Below are positions 15,649-24,560 of a stretch of 64,000 nt of DNA, one piece after another (the stretch's first letter is position 1; the number at the start of each line of letters is the position of its first letter). The position numbers were made by a program, and so were the translations under genes. The notes below the pieces were generated by a model. It did no database searches. It had not been told where the DNA came from and saw nothing but the letters and a program-made list of their open reading frames with translations. This stretch comes from Clostridiaceae bacterium (lineage in GTDB: Bacteria; Bacillota; Clostridia; Lachnospirales; Lachnospiraceae), in the NCBI GenBank assembly GCA_910575795.1, contig CAJTGE010000014.1, positions 62,001-126,000 on the forward strand, written 5' to 3'.

Positions 15649-17700
15649 ATGGAAAGTATCATTATCGATGAAACATTAACCCTGGCCAACCAGGGGATCT
15701 ATGATGGCGAGATCCAGGTTCTGTCCCTCGTCATCGATGGCGTCGAGGTCATCCACAACTACACCGATGACGAAGGATCCCCGTCCCCTGAGCAGACAAA
15801 TGGACTGACATGGGCCGCAGGAGACATCGAGAACATCGATGACACCTCCTCGAAGATCACTTGCCTGTACCATCTCAGGAACGCTGACATTGACAAGGAT
15901 GAGCCGGTCACATGTTCCTATGATCCAGAGGCCACCAAAGCCTTCTTAAAAGAATTGGACGAAAAAACCGGCATCCGCCCCAAAAACAGGGCCCTTACAT
16001 TATCCGTATTACGGAGGCTCTTCCGCCATCTCACCCAAGGACCGACCAGATCAGAAACCCATCTCCCGTTCCCGGTCAAACAGACCTATATCTCCGACCG
16101 CTCGGGCTGGCACCACATACAGGGACGATGGATCTACCTGACCGCAGAATATGCTATCACTGCGGAAGGTATCGACTATCATTGGCGCTGCACTGCATCG
16201 AACGCTCACCTGCGTTTCGACCCATCACTGCCACCAAAAGTTGCTTATCAAAGGATACTGGATCTTCTGAACCTGGACTTTGGGTCTACCGGCCCGATCC
16301 TGACCAGCGCCATCCTGAGCATCTTAGGGCCGCTCCAAAAAATGATGGGGCAAAAGCCGCTTCCAGCCCTCCTAATATCCGGGCCTACCTCCAGTGGGAA
16401 GACACAGCTTGCAATCGGGCTGGCACATATACTGACCGATGCGAGCGGGGATCTGGAGCAAGTATTCCTCCTACAAAATCCGCTCAAAAAGCTGTTGAAA
16501 GAGATCCACTCCTTGTCTGGCACGACCTTGATCCTGGATGACATCCGGCGCTCTCCCTCTGCGGCTCTGAGAGAGAAAATCTGCTCCGTCCTAGATACCA
16601 TCGTGCGTGACTGTTATCTGACAGGTCATCTGCTCCCTATCCTTACAGGAGAGAGCGATGCTCTAAAACGCATGCCCCGTTCCTTAGAGAACCGCTGGAT
16701 AGAGTTCTCGCTGGATCCTTCACCGGAAGCCCTCGCTAGAAGGAAAAAGGTAATCGCTCAGCTCCATGAGGAGCCATTATTAGTGCGTACCTTTTTCAAA
16801 AATTTGATTGAATTTTTGGCATCCTTCCTAGAGAGTTTAGAAGGCGTGACCGACTTTCCGGATCCGGAAGCAGCTTTCCTCGACATATTGCCTTATCCGG
16901 AGCTGCATTCCAGGAGTTATGATAATCTGCAGGTCTCTCATTGGGCCTTTGGGATCTTTCTCGAATATGGTAGATGGCTCGGCGCGCTATCCGAAGAAGA
17001 TGTTGAAACCTTTACCAAGAGATATGTCGATGTTTTGAAGGAGTTATCTGAGCGGCAGGATCTGCGCGACCCTGAAATTCAAACGGTATCTACATTCCTA
17101 GCTTTGATCAAACGGATGCGTATACAAAGAGCGAGTAGCTTAGAGGAGCCAGGTTATACCCTTAAAAACGGTTTGGGCACTAATCACTATAAAAACACTT
17201 ATGGCCATCAGGCGATCATCGCTATGCATGAAGGCTACTCGGGTGTCTATATCGAAGACGCTACCAGGCTGTCTAATTATCCGGACAATCTTGTTCCAAG
17301 GACTTTGCTCGTCATAGACTATGCAAGCTTTGAAAAGCTTTTTTCTGAGCTTGCAGAGATATGCCGAGACGCACATATGCCTTTCCCTTTTGATTCATTT
17401 GCCGACTTTAAGAGATGTCTAAGTGACCAATGCTTGCTACTCGGGAGATCACGATACGACCCTAATCATCCTAGCTATGCAATCAATAAAATCTCTGGGT
17501 ATCCCTGTTACAATGATCAATGGGAGATCGAAAATGTAGCTGTTTTGGTTTTCAAGCTCAGTGGAAGACTGAAAGACCAGATACAAGCTCAATGTGGTCT
17601 ATGGTATACTCAAGGACACATACGGCATACCCATGCTGAAGATGTAGAAGCTTGCGCAAAATGTCTCGCTCCATTGAACGCTTACCCCCAAAAATCGTAA
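15649..17700 (+). CDS. P-loop ATPase resembling DUF927 primase-helicases
   Basis: A 683-residue protein behind AAGGAGGAGTTCTAT. The N-terminal half has strand-rich segments with SDRSGWHHIQGRWIYLTAEY, similar to DUF927; the centre has a Walker A GPTSSGKT at residues 245-252 and a Walker B-like LILDDI at about 294-299, followed by an arginine-rich SLENRWIEF segment. The C-terminal third has no family I know and includes cysteines at HAEDVEACAKC. DUF927 proteins occur on phages, islands and plasmids, usually as replicative helicase modules. Here no adjacent primase is seen. Alternative: an AAA+ factor of an unknown system together with the divergent 749-residue gene. Confidence 0.6.
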   Translation: MESIIIDETLTLANQGIYDGEIQVLSLVIDGVEVIHNYTDDEGSPSPEQTNGLTWAAGDIENIDDTSSKITCLYHLRNADIDKDEPVTCSYDPEATKAFLKELDEKTGIRPKNRALTLSVLRRLFRHLTQGPTRSETHLPFPVKQTYISDRSGWHHIQGRWIYLTAEYAITAEGIDYHWRCTASNAHLRFDPSLPPKVAYQRILDLLNLDFGSTGPILTSAILSILGPLQKMMGQKPLPALLISGPTSSGKTQLAIGLAHILTDASGDLEQVFLLQNPLKKLLKEIHSLSGTTLILDDIRRSPSAALREKICSVLDTIVRDCYLTGHLLPILTGESDALKRMPRSLENRWIEFSLDPSPEALARRKKVIAQLHEEPLLVRTFFKNLIEFLASFLESLEGVTDFPDPEAAFLDILPYPELHSRSYDNLQVSHWAFGIFLEYGRWLGALSEEDVETFTKRYVDVLKELSERQDLRDPEIQTVSTFLALIKRMRIQRASSLEEPGYTLKNGLGTNHYKNTYGHQAIIAMHEGYSGVYIEDATRLSNYPDNLVPRTLLVIDYASFEKLFSELAEICRDAHMPFPFDSFADFKRCLSDQCLLLGRSRYDPNHPSYAINKISGYPCYNDQWEIENVAVLVFKLSGRLKDQIQAQCGLWYTQGHIRHTHAEDVEACAKCLAPLNAYPQKS

Positions 17701-17761
17701 TGCAATGCTCTTTAAAAATATATCATCTTACATGAAAAAGAATACGAAAGGAGATAAGACC

Positions 17762-17974
17762 ATGAGACAAGGTGCTTTAGTCTATGATGAAGAGCTGGCC
17801 CGCTATGACATCCGCTTCGGCCTTACCGACTACCACGGCGGCCTGCACTGCGGCACAGGTATGGATGTCATGCTTAGTGGAAAATGGGTGCACACCCGAA
17901 TTGAATTTGATCATGGCTGGTATTTAGTTGACATTCCGACAAGGGTGCTGGATGGACTAATCGTGCGTATTTAG
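17762..17974 (+). CDS. DUF5348 family small protein
   Basis: A 70-residue protein from ATG 17762 behind GAAAGGAGATAAGACC. It has the DIRFGLTDYHGGLHCGT and WVHTRIEFDHGWYLV patterns of DUF5348, frequent next to replication and integration genes of Lachnospiraceae elements; the function is unknown. It lies 60 bp after the P-loop ATPase, same strand. Confidence 0.75.
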   Translation: MRQGALVYDEELARYDIRFGLTDYHGGLHCGTGMDVMLSGKWVHTRIEFDHGWYLVDIPTRVLDGLIVRI

Positions 17975-18025
17975 GCATCAGCAGAACTAATACAGCCCCA
18001 ATTATCGCATTCAGGAGGTATCTCT

Positions 18026-18309
18026 ATGGGAAATAATGGAGTTCCCATTTAACCAAAGCCTTTGCTGAACGGTACTGTGATTTTACCGGCAATGCTAAGG
18101 ATAAGGTATCTTCTTCACAGATGCATTACCTGTTTGAAGATTTTTGCTGCTTATTATCAATCCCTCCGCTGGAAATCAGTGCGTTTTCCCGGCTATTTCG
18201 GGAAATCTTCAAGGATAAGGTTGAAAAAATACGTGCCCGCATCGGCTCTGATAATGTGCAGGCATTTACCAAAGTCCGGCTGACAAACCGGACTGAGCCA
18301 CAAGACTGA
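18026..18309 (+). pseudogene. Small element gene broken by two single-base insertions
   Basis: ATG 18026 has AGGAGG at ideal spacing but stops after eight codons. Dropping one C in the CCC near 18045 and one T in the CTTTG near 18063 gives a continuous frame: MGNNGVPFNQSLAERYCDF, then TGNAKDKVSSSQMHYLFEDF through to the stop at 18309 (about 92 residues). Everything after the second break is an open frame with protein-like composition. So this is a recently inactivated gene between DUF5348 and the excisionase-like gene. Alternatively the base calls are wrong at the two homopolymers. Confidence 0.6.
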
Positions 18310-18403
18310 ATAATTAAATTTTGGCATTGATGGATTACATATTATATCACTGAAAGAAAACCAGGATTTTATTATCAGAAAGGAAGAAAGAAAGGAGATT
18401 TTT

Positions 18404-18595
18404 ATGAATACGATTCAAGTTCCATTATCCGAAAAAAGACTGCTTAGTGTACCAGAATTTCAAATTTACGCCAGTATCGGCAGAAACAATGCCTTCAAGC
18501 TGATTCGGCAGGCAGGCTGTGAAATCCGTATCGGAAAGCGGGTTTTCGCTGACCGGGTTAAGTTTGATGCTTGGTGTTCCGCGCAAACATCATAA
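18404..18595 (+). CDS. xis: Excisionase-like helix-turn-helix protein
   Basis: A 63-residue protein behind AGAAAGGAG. It reads LLSVPEFQIYASIGRNNAFK, then LIRQAGCEIRIGKRVFADRV, the winged-helix pattern of small excisionases that sit upstream of tyrosine integrases in Tn916-type and related elements. It should bind the att arms and direct the integrase towards excision. A factor-independent hairpin at 18646-18672 separates it from the integrase. Confidence 0.75.
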   Translation: MNTIQVPLSEKRLLSVPEFQIYASIGRNNAFKLIRQAGCEIRIGKRVFADRVKFDAWCSAQTS

Positions 18596-18645
18596 AATCC
18601 ATCAGGATAACGCCCGACTGCGCATTGACTTTTTTAACAACCGAT

Positions 18646-18672
18646 TTGAGAGGGCGGTAAAAGCCCTCTCAA
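18646..18672 (+). terminator. Terminator or attenuator between xis and int
   Basis: A perfect 10-bp stem TTGAGAGGGC / GCCCTCTCAA with a 7-nt loop and TTTTT follows the excisionase gene. It would limit read-through into the integrase gene about 105 bp on. Confidence 0.7.
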
Positions 18673-18778
18673 TTTTTAGGAGGAAAGCAAATGCGCAGCA
18701 TTTTTCCAATGCTTTCCGACGACTTGGCAGGTGACGCGTAGCGGCGCGTGCCGATACCGCATTTATAGGAGGAAAATT

Positions 18779-19948
18779 ATGTCTGCTAAAAATAATGATA
18801 CCCGAAAGTTTCCAAAAGGCATCACTCTCCGGGCCGATGGGAATTACATGGGGCGATTCACCTATTATGGAGAACGCTATACACTCTATGACAAAGACTT
18901 AAAAAAGCTACAGAGGAAATTAGACGATCTGCGCTACGAATTAGAACATGGCCTTTATGCCAAAGAAAATCAAATCACCGTTAATGACTGGTTCCATACC
19001 TGGATTAAAGAATACAAGGAACCCTCGGTCAAGCGTGGGACGATTGGCGTCTATCAAGATACCTATGATTCCTATATCAAAAAACCATTAGGCAAGAAAA
19101 AATTAAAAGATTTACGGCCAGAACAGATTCAAAATCTGTTCAATACCTTAAAAACAAATGGATATTCCAGAAGCACGATTGAATTAGTATCGGTTGTCTT
19201 AAGCGGAATGTACAAGCAAGCCTATAAAAACCAGTTAATCCGGTCAAACCCAGTCCCCCACACTACCCTCCCCAAAATGGAAGAGCCGGCAGAACGTCGG
19301 GTATTGACACCAAAAGAACAGGAAATCTTTTTAAGTACTGCCCAAAATTATCATTATGGATATGTCTATGAACTGGCTTTATCTACAGGAATGCGCAGCG
19401 GTGAGATACGGGGCCTTGAATGGAATGATATTGATTTTCAAAACAGGATTATCCATGTACGGGGAACCCTGGTGCAAAACCGGTACGGTTTTTATAAGGA
19501 CCTACCCAAAACCAGCAGCAGTTACCGCGATATTCCCATGCTGGATAATGTATATGAACTTTTAAAAGCACACCGAAAAAATCAGATAGAACAGAAGCTG
19601 TCTCTTGGCTCCCATTGGGAGCCAGTCGAAAAATTGGATAACTTAGTTGTCACTACAGATACCGGACGTCCCTTAGGTAAAACCTACTTAAACAATGGAA
19701 TCAAAACCATTATCAAACGGATAGAACAATCCGGGCAGGAATTTGCTTACATTTCTTTCCATGGGCTTCGCCACTCATTCGCTACACGCTGTATTGAAAA
19801 TGGTATGGAACCACAAGTATTAAAGGCGATTTTGGGACATTCAAAATTATCTTTGACTATGGACTTATATGCCCATGTCCTGCCGGATGCAAAGTCAAAA
19901 GAAATGAAAAAGATTTCTTGTTTATTTCCTGTCAAAGATATATCCTGA
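18779..19948 (+). CDS. int: Tyrosine-type site-specific integrase
   Basis: A 389-residue protein from ATG 18779 behind AGGAGGAAAATT. It has an N-terminal arm-binding domain (residues about 10-55, GITLRADGNYMGRFTYYGER), a core-binding SAM-like domain (about 65-160), and a catalytic domain with R206 in STGMRSGEIRG, HGLRH at 328-332, the GHSKLSLT box and the nucleophile Y364 in MDLYAHVL. All five signature positions are present, so the enzyme is probably active. It sits at the right end of the accessory region, as expected for an integrative element. Confidence 0.9.
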   Translation: MSAKNNDTRKFPKGITLRADGNYMGRFTYYGERYTLYDKDLKKLQRKLDDLRYELEHGLYAKENQITVNDWFHTWIKEYKEPSVKRGTIGVYQDTYDSYIKKPLGKKKLKDLRPEQIQNLFNTLKTNGYSRSTIELVSVVLSGMYKQAYKNQLIRSNPVPHTTLPKMEEPAERRVLTPKEQEIFLSTAQNYHYGYVYELALSTGMRSGEIRGLEWNDIDFQNRIIHVRGTLVQNRYGFYKDLPKTSSSYRDIPMLDNVYELLKAHRKNQIEQKLSLGSHWEPVEKLDNLVVTTDTGRPLGKTYLNNGIKTIIKRIEQSGQEFAYISFHGLRHSFATRCIENGMEPQVLKAILGHSKLSLTMDLYAHVLPDAKSKEMKKISCLFPVKDIS

Positions 19949-19981
19949 TTAGCCTCTCCAAAATGCCCCCATTTAATATTC

Positions 19982-20006
19982 AAATTGGTGTAAAAGTGGT
20001 GTAAAT
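19982..20006. other. Paired GGTGTA motifs at the element's right end (candidate att/arm site)
   Basis: Directly after int lies AAATTGGTGTA at 19982-19992 followed by a second GGTGTA. The same 11-mer occurs at 183-193 near the left of the window, also paired with a second TTGGTGTA just before it. This could be an att core or integrase arm sites. No longer direct repeat was found by eye. Confidence 0.35.
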
Positions 20007-20068
20007 ATCATTCCGTCTGTCATCTGGAAAATTAAGGAATCTTAAAAACCCTGATTTTATCAGAAAAA

Positions 20069-20104
20069 AATCGGTTTCGATACGTCCTTGTACCGAAACC
20101 GATT
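20069..20104. terminator. Hairpin terminator at the element-chromosome junction
   Basis: An 11-bp stem AATCGGTTTCG / CGAAACCGATT with a further short TAC/GTA pairing, flanked by seven A on the left and AAAAA on the right, followed by GGGGAGG. Layout and flanks are the same as the hairpin at 21-56. It separates the integrase from the minus-strand MerR gene. Confidence 0.6.
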
Positions 20105-20270
20105 AAAAAGGGGAGGATAAGTATTCAAAACTTTCTCTTTTGTGATAGTAACAGTATAACCCATCTCTGACGGTTTATACACCCGCTTCTAAATTTTTTT
20201 GTCTGATTGTATCAGCGCCGTTATTGTTCGCACGCCAGCGCCCCGGGCAGGCTCTTTTGGGCCCGGACTG

Positions 20271-20639
20271 TTATGGAGTTCCTGCCTCCTTCCCGTCGTC
20301 CTCATAATAGGCAATCTTGCTCTCCAGCCTCCGGATCGTTTCGTCCATTTCCCGGCGCTTCTCCAGAAGCGCTTCCCGCTGCCGCACTAAAAGCTGCATC
20401 CGCTCCGGCTTTGTGTGCTCTCCCTCGCGCAGCAGGGCCATATATTGGAGCAGCGTTTCCACAGGCATGCCTGCGCTCCGCATACATTTCACAAATTCCA
20501 CCCACCCGCACTCCTCGGGCTGATAATCCCGGACGCCGCTCTTATTTCTGGTCACCGGCGGAATCAGGCCGATTTTTTCATAATAGCGCAGTGTGACTGC
20601 CGTTAAACCGTATTTCTCACTTACCTCGGAAATTGTCAT
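20271..20639 (-). CDS. MerR-family transcriptional regulator
   Basis: A 122-residue protein with the MerR winged HTH at residues 1-70 (MTISEVSEKYGLTAVTLRYY, then EKIGLIPP and R-D-Y), and a C-terminal dimer helix rich in R and E (about 75-115). No cysteines suited to metal sensing are seen in the short effector part, so the ligand is probably an organic compound or redox signal. A MerR-type operator lies about 130 bp upstream, oriented to drive this gene, which implies autoregulation. Confidence 0.85.
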   Translation of the reverse strand: MTISEVSEKYGLTAVTLRYYEKIGLIPPVTRNKSGVRDYQPEECGWVEFVKCMRSAGMPVETLLQYMALLREGEHTKPERMQLLVRQREALLEKRREMDETIRRLESKIAYYEDDGKEAGTP

Positions 20640-20772
20640 TGGCTTTAACCATCCTTTATCACCGAATGCAGCGCCCCGAATGGAAAAGCAGCCCTGATCC
20701 GGGCGCTCCCCCTTTACCGGGCTGCTGTGATCCGCGGCTTTACGGCCGCATACTCTCTCGTGTCCTGGTATT

Positions 20773-20803
20773 ACTATACCACTTAAAGCTGGCTTTAAGT
20801 CAA
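20773..20803 (-). promoter_or_regulatory. MerR-type promoter with 19-bp spacer and palindromic operator
   Basis: On the minus strand a -35 TTGACT (20798-20803) and -10 TATAGT (20773-20778) are separated by 19 bp. The spacer is almost filled by the perfect dyad ACTTAAAGCTGGCTTTAAGT (20781-20800). An overlong spacer containing the dyad is the hallmark of MerR-controlled promoters, where the regulator twists DNA to allow transcription. Confidence 0.8.
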
Positions 20804-20930
20804 GGACAAACGGAACACCCGCAATAACCTCTTTCCCAATTTCTGTTCATATGATATAGTAAGAGAAGATTGTCCATATACTCCATGGACAGATTGAGTC
20901 ATGAACCATGTATTTATTAAGGAGATTTCC

Positions 20931-21965
20931 ATGAAAAAGAGCCTGCTCGTTTTGTTCCTTACGGCTGTGTTTTTCTTTATATGCCTGCCCATCTGCGCCT
21001 GCGGCCCGTCCTCCGGCGCCTTACCTGACCATTCTCTGGACGCTGCTTTTCAGACTAACAGCGAAGCGCCGGATGAATTTACGGTGCTGACGATCGGGAC
21101 GGCGGACAGCGGCGGCACGATGTATCCGGTGGGCGATGCGATTGCCAGGACGCTCAACGGCCATGACAGCAGCCTCAAAGTGAACTTGAGCGCCTCCAAC
21201 GGCTCCTATCACAATGTGGTAAATATTCTGGACGGGCAGATCGATATGGGGCTGGTCAGCGGGGATATGGCATTTTGCGCATACTTTGGATCCGGAGAGT
21301 TTGAGGGCCGGCCGGATCAGAGGCTTTGTACCATCGGCGCCGTCTATTCCTCCCTTTCAAACTGGATGGCTCCTGATTCCGGCGGGCTTACCTTTGTGCA
21401 TGATATCGCCGGCCGCACGGCTGCCGTCGGGCCGCAGGGTTCTACTACGGAGGTCGCGGCGCGGACCGCCCTGGAGGCCGCGGGCGTCACGGATTCCAAT
21501 GCATCCCTGTTAAATTACGGCCTTGGCTCCGGAGCCCGGGCTGTGACACAGGGAGAGCTTGACGCTGTGCATGGCTTTGCCGGTATCCCCATCTCCGGGC
21601 TGACCAAGCTGGCGCAGTCGGTTCCCTGCCATCTGCTGACCTATACAAAAAAGGAATTGAGTGAGATTATCTCCTCCAATCCCTTTTATTACAGCGCGGT
21701 CATCCCGGCAGACACCTACCCGGGCCAGACTGAAGATGTCCCGACCTTTGGCGTGAAATGTCTCCTCTGCGTCAATGCCGGTATGGATCCGGAGCTGGTG
21801 TATAACATCACGCGGATTTTGAACGAGTCCGCGCAGGAACTGGCCGCCAGGCATGACGCCCTGTCCTCCCTGACACAGAAGGGCTATATCTGCGACGGGC
21901 TCCCCATTCCGCTCCATCCGGGGGCGGAAGCGTATTACCGGGAGGCAGGGCTTCTGGACCCGTAG
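20931..21965 (+). CDS. TAXI-family TRAP transporter solute-binding lipoprotein
   Basis: A 344-residue protein from ATG 20931 behind AAGGAG. The N-terminus is a signal peptide ending in a lipobox-like PICAC, so it is probably a lipoprotein. The mature part has LTIGTADSGGTMYPVGDAIA, DGQIDMGLVSGDMAF and TAAVGPQGSTTE, the pattern of TAXI receptors that bind dicarboxylates or glutamate-like solutes for TRAP transporters. No DctM/Q-like permease gene is adjacent, so it either works with a permease elsewhere or senses. It is divergent from the MerR gene. Confidence 0.8.
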   Translation: MKKSLLVLFLTAVFFFICLPICACGPSSGALPDHSLDAAFQTNSEAPDEFTVLTIGTADSGGTMYPVGDAIARTLNGHDSSLKVNLSASNGSYHNVVNILDGQIDMGLVSGDMAFCAYFGSGEFEGRPDQRLCTIGAVYSSLSNWMAPDSGGLTFVHDIAGRTAAVGPQGSTTEVAARTALEAAGVTDSNASLLNYGLGSGARAVTQGELDAVHGFAGIPISGLTKLAQSVPCHLLTYTKKELSEIISSNPFYYSAVIPADTYPGQTEDVPTFGVKCLLCVNAGMDPELVYNITRILNESAQELAARHDALSSLTQKGYICDGLPIPLHPGAEAYYREAGLLDP

Positions 21966-21980
21966 CCGCCTGACGGCGCG

Positions 21981-22448
21981 TCAGCTCCTGATCGCCCGCA
22001 TCAGGTTTATCATCTCAATCGCCCCTGTCGCGCAGTCAAAGCCTTTGTTCCCGCTCTTGGTCCCGGCCCGCTCAATCGCCTGCTCGATATTCTCTGTTGT
22101 CAGCACGCCAAACATCACCGGGATGCGGCTTTTCAGGGAGACCTGTGCAATTCCCTTTGACACCTCATTGCACACATAATCATAATGGCTTGTGCTTCCG
22201 CGGATCACGGCCCCCAGGCAGATGATCGCGTCGTATTTGCCGCTGTCCGCCATCTCAGCCGCAATGAGCGGAATTTCAAACGCGCCCGGCGCCCACGCCA
22301 CGTCAATATCCTCATCCTCTACCTTATGGCGCTTTAAGCCGTCCAGGGCGCCTGACAGAAGCTTTGATGTGATGAATTCATTAAATCTTGCGGCCACGAT
22401 GCCAATTTTGACTTGATTCGGTACAAAGGTCCCTTCAAAAATATTCAT
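21981..22448 (-). CDS. ribH: 6,7-dimethyl-8-ribityllumazine synthase
   Basis: A 155-residue protein from ATG 22448 behind GAGGAGAGAAG. It reads [20 protein letters not shown], then [24 protein letters not shown] and [10 protein letters not shown], all conserved in RibH, including the catalytic His in the S-H-Y-D loop. It condenses the pyrimidinedione with 3,4-dihydroxybutanone phosphate to make lumazine. It is the last gene of the riboflavin operon, 190 bp after ribBA; the gap is very AT-rich. Confidence 0.95.
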   Translation of the reverse strand: MNIFEGTFVPNQVKIGIVAARFNEFITSKLLSGALDGLKRHKVEDEDIDVAWAPGAFEIPLIAAEMADSGKYDAIICLGAVIRGSTSHYDYVCNEVSKGIAQVSLKSRIPVMFGVLTTENIEQAIERAGTKSGNKGFDCATGAIEMINLMRAIRS

Positions 22449-22637
22449 CTTCTCTCTCCTCTTCATTTTCATTTTTTACTTGCCAAAAAAGTGATTTCCT
22501 TCGTTTTGGATGTTTTAAGCCTGATTTTTCAATATCAAAATCTGCCCAATATTATACTTTTATATTTATATTGCATAAAAATCTATTATTTTTATATATT
22601 AACTATAATCAAATATTTACTTTTATATTTTATTATC

Positions 22638-23837
22638 TTAAAGATTCAACAGATGTCCCATCCGCATTTTCTTTGTTTTCAAATAAAACTGGTCGTATTG
22701 TGTCGCTTCGATCTCTATCGGAACCCGCTCTTTGATCTCCATCCCAAAGTCCGACAACTGATACACCTTATCGGGGTTATTCGTCAAAAGCCTCAGTGTT
22801 TTCGCCCCCAGATCTCTTAAAATCTGCGCGCCGATGTAATATTCCCGCAGATCGCCTGCAAAACCCAGGGCTAAGTTGGCCTCCAGCGTATCCATCCCCT
22901 GATCCTGGAGCTCATATGCGCGCAGCTTATTTAATAGGCCGATTCCTCTCCCCTCCTGCCGCATATAGAGGAGTACGCCGCGGCCTTCCTTCTCAATCTG
23001 CTGCATAGCCGCCGCGAGTTGCTGGCCGCAGTCGCAGCGCATGGAGCCAAAGGCATCGCCTGTCAGGCATTCGGAATGGACTCTGCACAAAAGCTCTGTA
23101 CCGTCGCCGATTTCCCCTTTTACCAGGGCTACGTGGTGTTCCCCGTTTAAGCAGTTGCGGTAGCCATAGGCTGTAAACTGGCCGTAGCGCGTCGGCATGC
23201 GGGTAACCGCGATCCGCTCTACCAGCTTTTCATGGCGCTTTCTGTAATCCTGCAATGCCCGGATAGTGATGAATTTCAGATTCCATTTTTCCGCCAGCTC
23301 ATGCAGCTCCGCGGCGCGCATCATCGTGCCGTCCTCACGCATAATCTCACAGCACAGGCCGCATTCCTTTAAGCCTGCCAGGCGCATCAGATCCACCGTC
23401 GCCTCTGTGTGGCCGTTTCTCTCCAGCACGCCGTTTTTTCTTGCTAGGAGAGGAAACATGTGCCCCGGCCGGCGGAAGTCCTCTGCCCGTGCTTCCTGCG
23501 CCGCGCAGGCCCTGGCCGTGATGCCGCGCTCTTTTGCGGAAATCCCGGTTGTGGTGGAAACGTGATCCACTGACACGGTAAACGCTGTCTCATGGTTATC
23601 CTGATTTTCCGTCACCATCTGCGGAAAACAAAGCTTTCTGCAAAGCTCTGCGCTCATGGGCATGCAGATCAGCCCTTTTCCATGGGTGGCCATAAAATTC
23701 ACGTTCTCTGTGGTGGCAAATTGCGCTGCGCAGATGAGATCGCCCTCATTCTCCCGATCCTCGTCGTCTGTGACCAGGATCACGCGGCCCAGCCTTAATT
23801 CCTCCAGGGCCTCCTCTACTGTATCAAACTTGTCCAT
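22638..23837 (-). CDS. ribBA: Bifunctional DHBP synthase / GTP cyclohydrolase II
   Basis: A 399-residue two-domain protein of usual length. Residues 1-200 are 3,4-dihydroxy-2-butanone-4-phosphate synthase, with [11 protein letters not shown] at 24-34 and the HGHTEA-type site ([10 protein letters not shown]). Residues about 205-399 are GTP cyclohydrolase II, with the zinc ligands C...CDCG ([17 protein letters not shown]) and the R-Q-E-G-R-G-I-G-L active-site loop. It supplies both precursors of riboflavin. AAAGGAG precedes the ATG; it follows ribE by about 60 bp. Confidence 0.95.
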   Translation of the reverse strand: MDKFDTVEEALEELRLGRVILVTDDEDRENEGDLICAAQFATTENVNFMATHGKGLICMPMSAELCRKLCFPQMVTENQDNHETAFTVSVDHVSTTTGISAKERGITARACAAQEARAEDFRRPGHMFPLLARKNGVLERNGHTEATVDLMRLAGLKECGLCCEIMREDGTMMRAAELHELAEKWNLKFITIRALQDYRKRHEKLVERIAVTRMPTRYGQFTAYGYRNCLNGEHHVALVKGEIGDGTELLCRVHSECLTGDAFGSMRCDCGQQLAAAMQQIEKEGRGVLLYMRQEGRGIGLLNKLRAYELQDQGMDTLEANLALGFAGDLREYYIGAQILRDLGAKTLRLLTNNPDKVYQLSDFGMEIKERVPIEIEATQYDQFYLKTKKMRMGHLLNL

Positions 23838-23897
23838 TTTGCTGTCGCTCCTTTTCCGTAACCGTTCCGTTTGTCTGAACAGTTACTCTGTTCCATC

Positions 23898-24560
23898 CTA
23901 AAATCCGTTTTCCGCCAGGAACGCCCTGGTGAGCCCTCCCGCGCGCTTCCCGGCCGCCGCCCCGCCCTGGCCGGACAGACCCAAAAGCTTTTCCACATAT
24001 TTCCCCACACAGTCATTTTCCAGATTCACCGAATCGCCGGGACGCCGGCGGCTTAAGGTCGTCTGCTTTGCCGTATGGGGAATGACGGATACGGAAAATG
24101 ACTCCGCATCCACCCCGGCCACCGTCAGGCTGATCCCGTCAATGGCGACAGAGCCCTTTTCCACAATATAGCGCATGACGGATGAAGCGGCCCGGATCGT
24201 ATACCAGACGGCATTGTCATCCTTTCTCACCCCAATGATTGTCCCTGTGCCGTCGATATGGCCTGACACGATATGGCCGCCAAACCGCCCGTCCGCCCGC
24301 ATGGCGCGCTCTAAGTTCACCGGGCTGTCCGTCTTTAAGGCGCCAAGGCCGGAGCGGTTTAACGTCTCATGCATCACATCCGCCGTAAATCCCCCCTTGT
24401 CAAAGGAGGAGACGGTTAAACAGACGCCGTTTACCGCAATGCTGTCCCCTGTATGGATATCCTCCAGAATCCGCTCTGCCCGCACAGATAAAACCGCGGA
24501 ATGGGTTCCCCTTGCCACAGACCGGATCGAACCGATCTCCTCTATGATCCCTGTAAACAT
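23898..24560 (-). CDS. ribE: Riboflavin synthase (alpha chain)
   Basis: A 220-residue protein beginning MFTGIIEEIG, the invariant N-terminus of riboflavin synthase. Two lumazine-binding barrels repeat in tandem: VNGVCLTV-S-S in the first and DGISLTVAGV in the second, each with an N-terminal GHxxxTG-like strand (GGHIVSGHIDGTG). It dismutates two lumazines to riboflavin. The start overlaps the end of ribD by 19 bp and has GAGGTGAAG within ribD, so translation is coupled. The last 25 residues are Ala/Gly-rich and longer than usual. Confidence 0.95.
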   Translation of the reverse strand: MFTGIIEEIGSIRSVARGTHSAVLSVRAERILEDIHTGDSIAVNGVCLTVSSFDKGGFTADVMHETLNRSGLGALKTDSPVNLERAMRADGRFGGHIVSGHIDGTGTIIGVRKDDNAVWYTIRAASSVMRYIVEKGSVAIDGISLTVAGVDAESFSVSVIPHTAKQTTLSRRRPGDSVNLENDCVGKYVEKLLGLSGQGGAAAGKRAGGLTRAFLAENGF

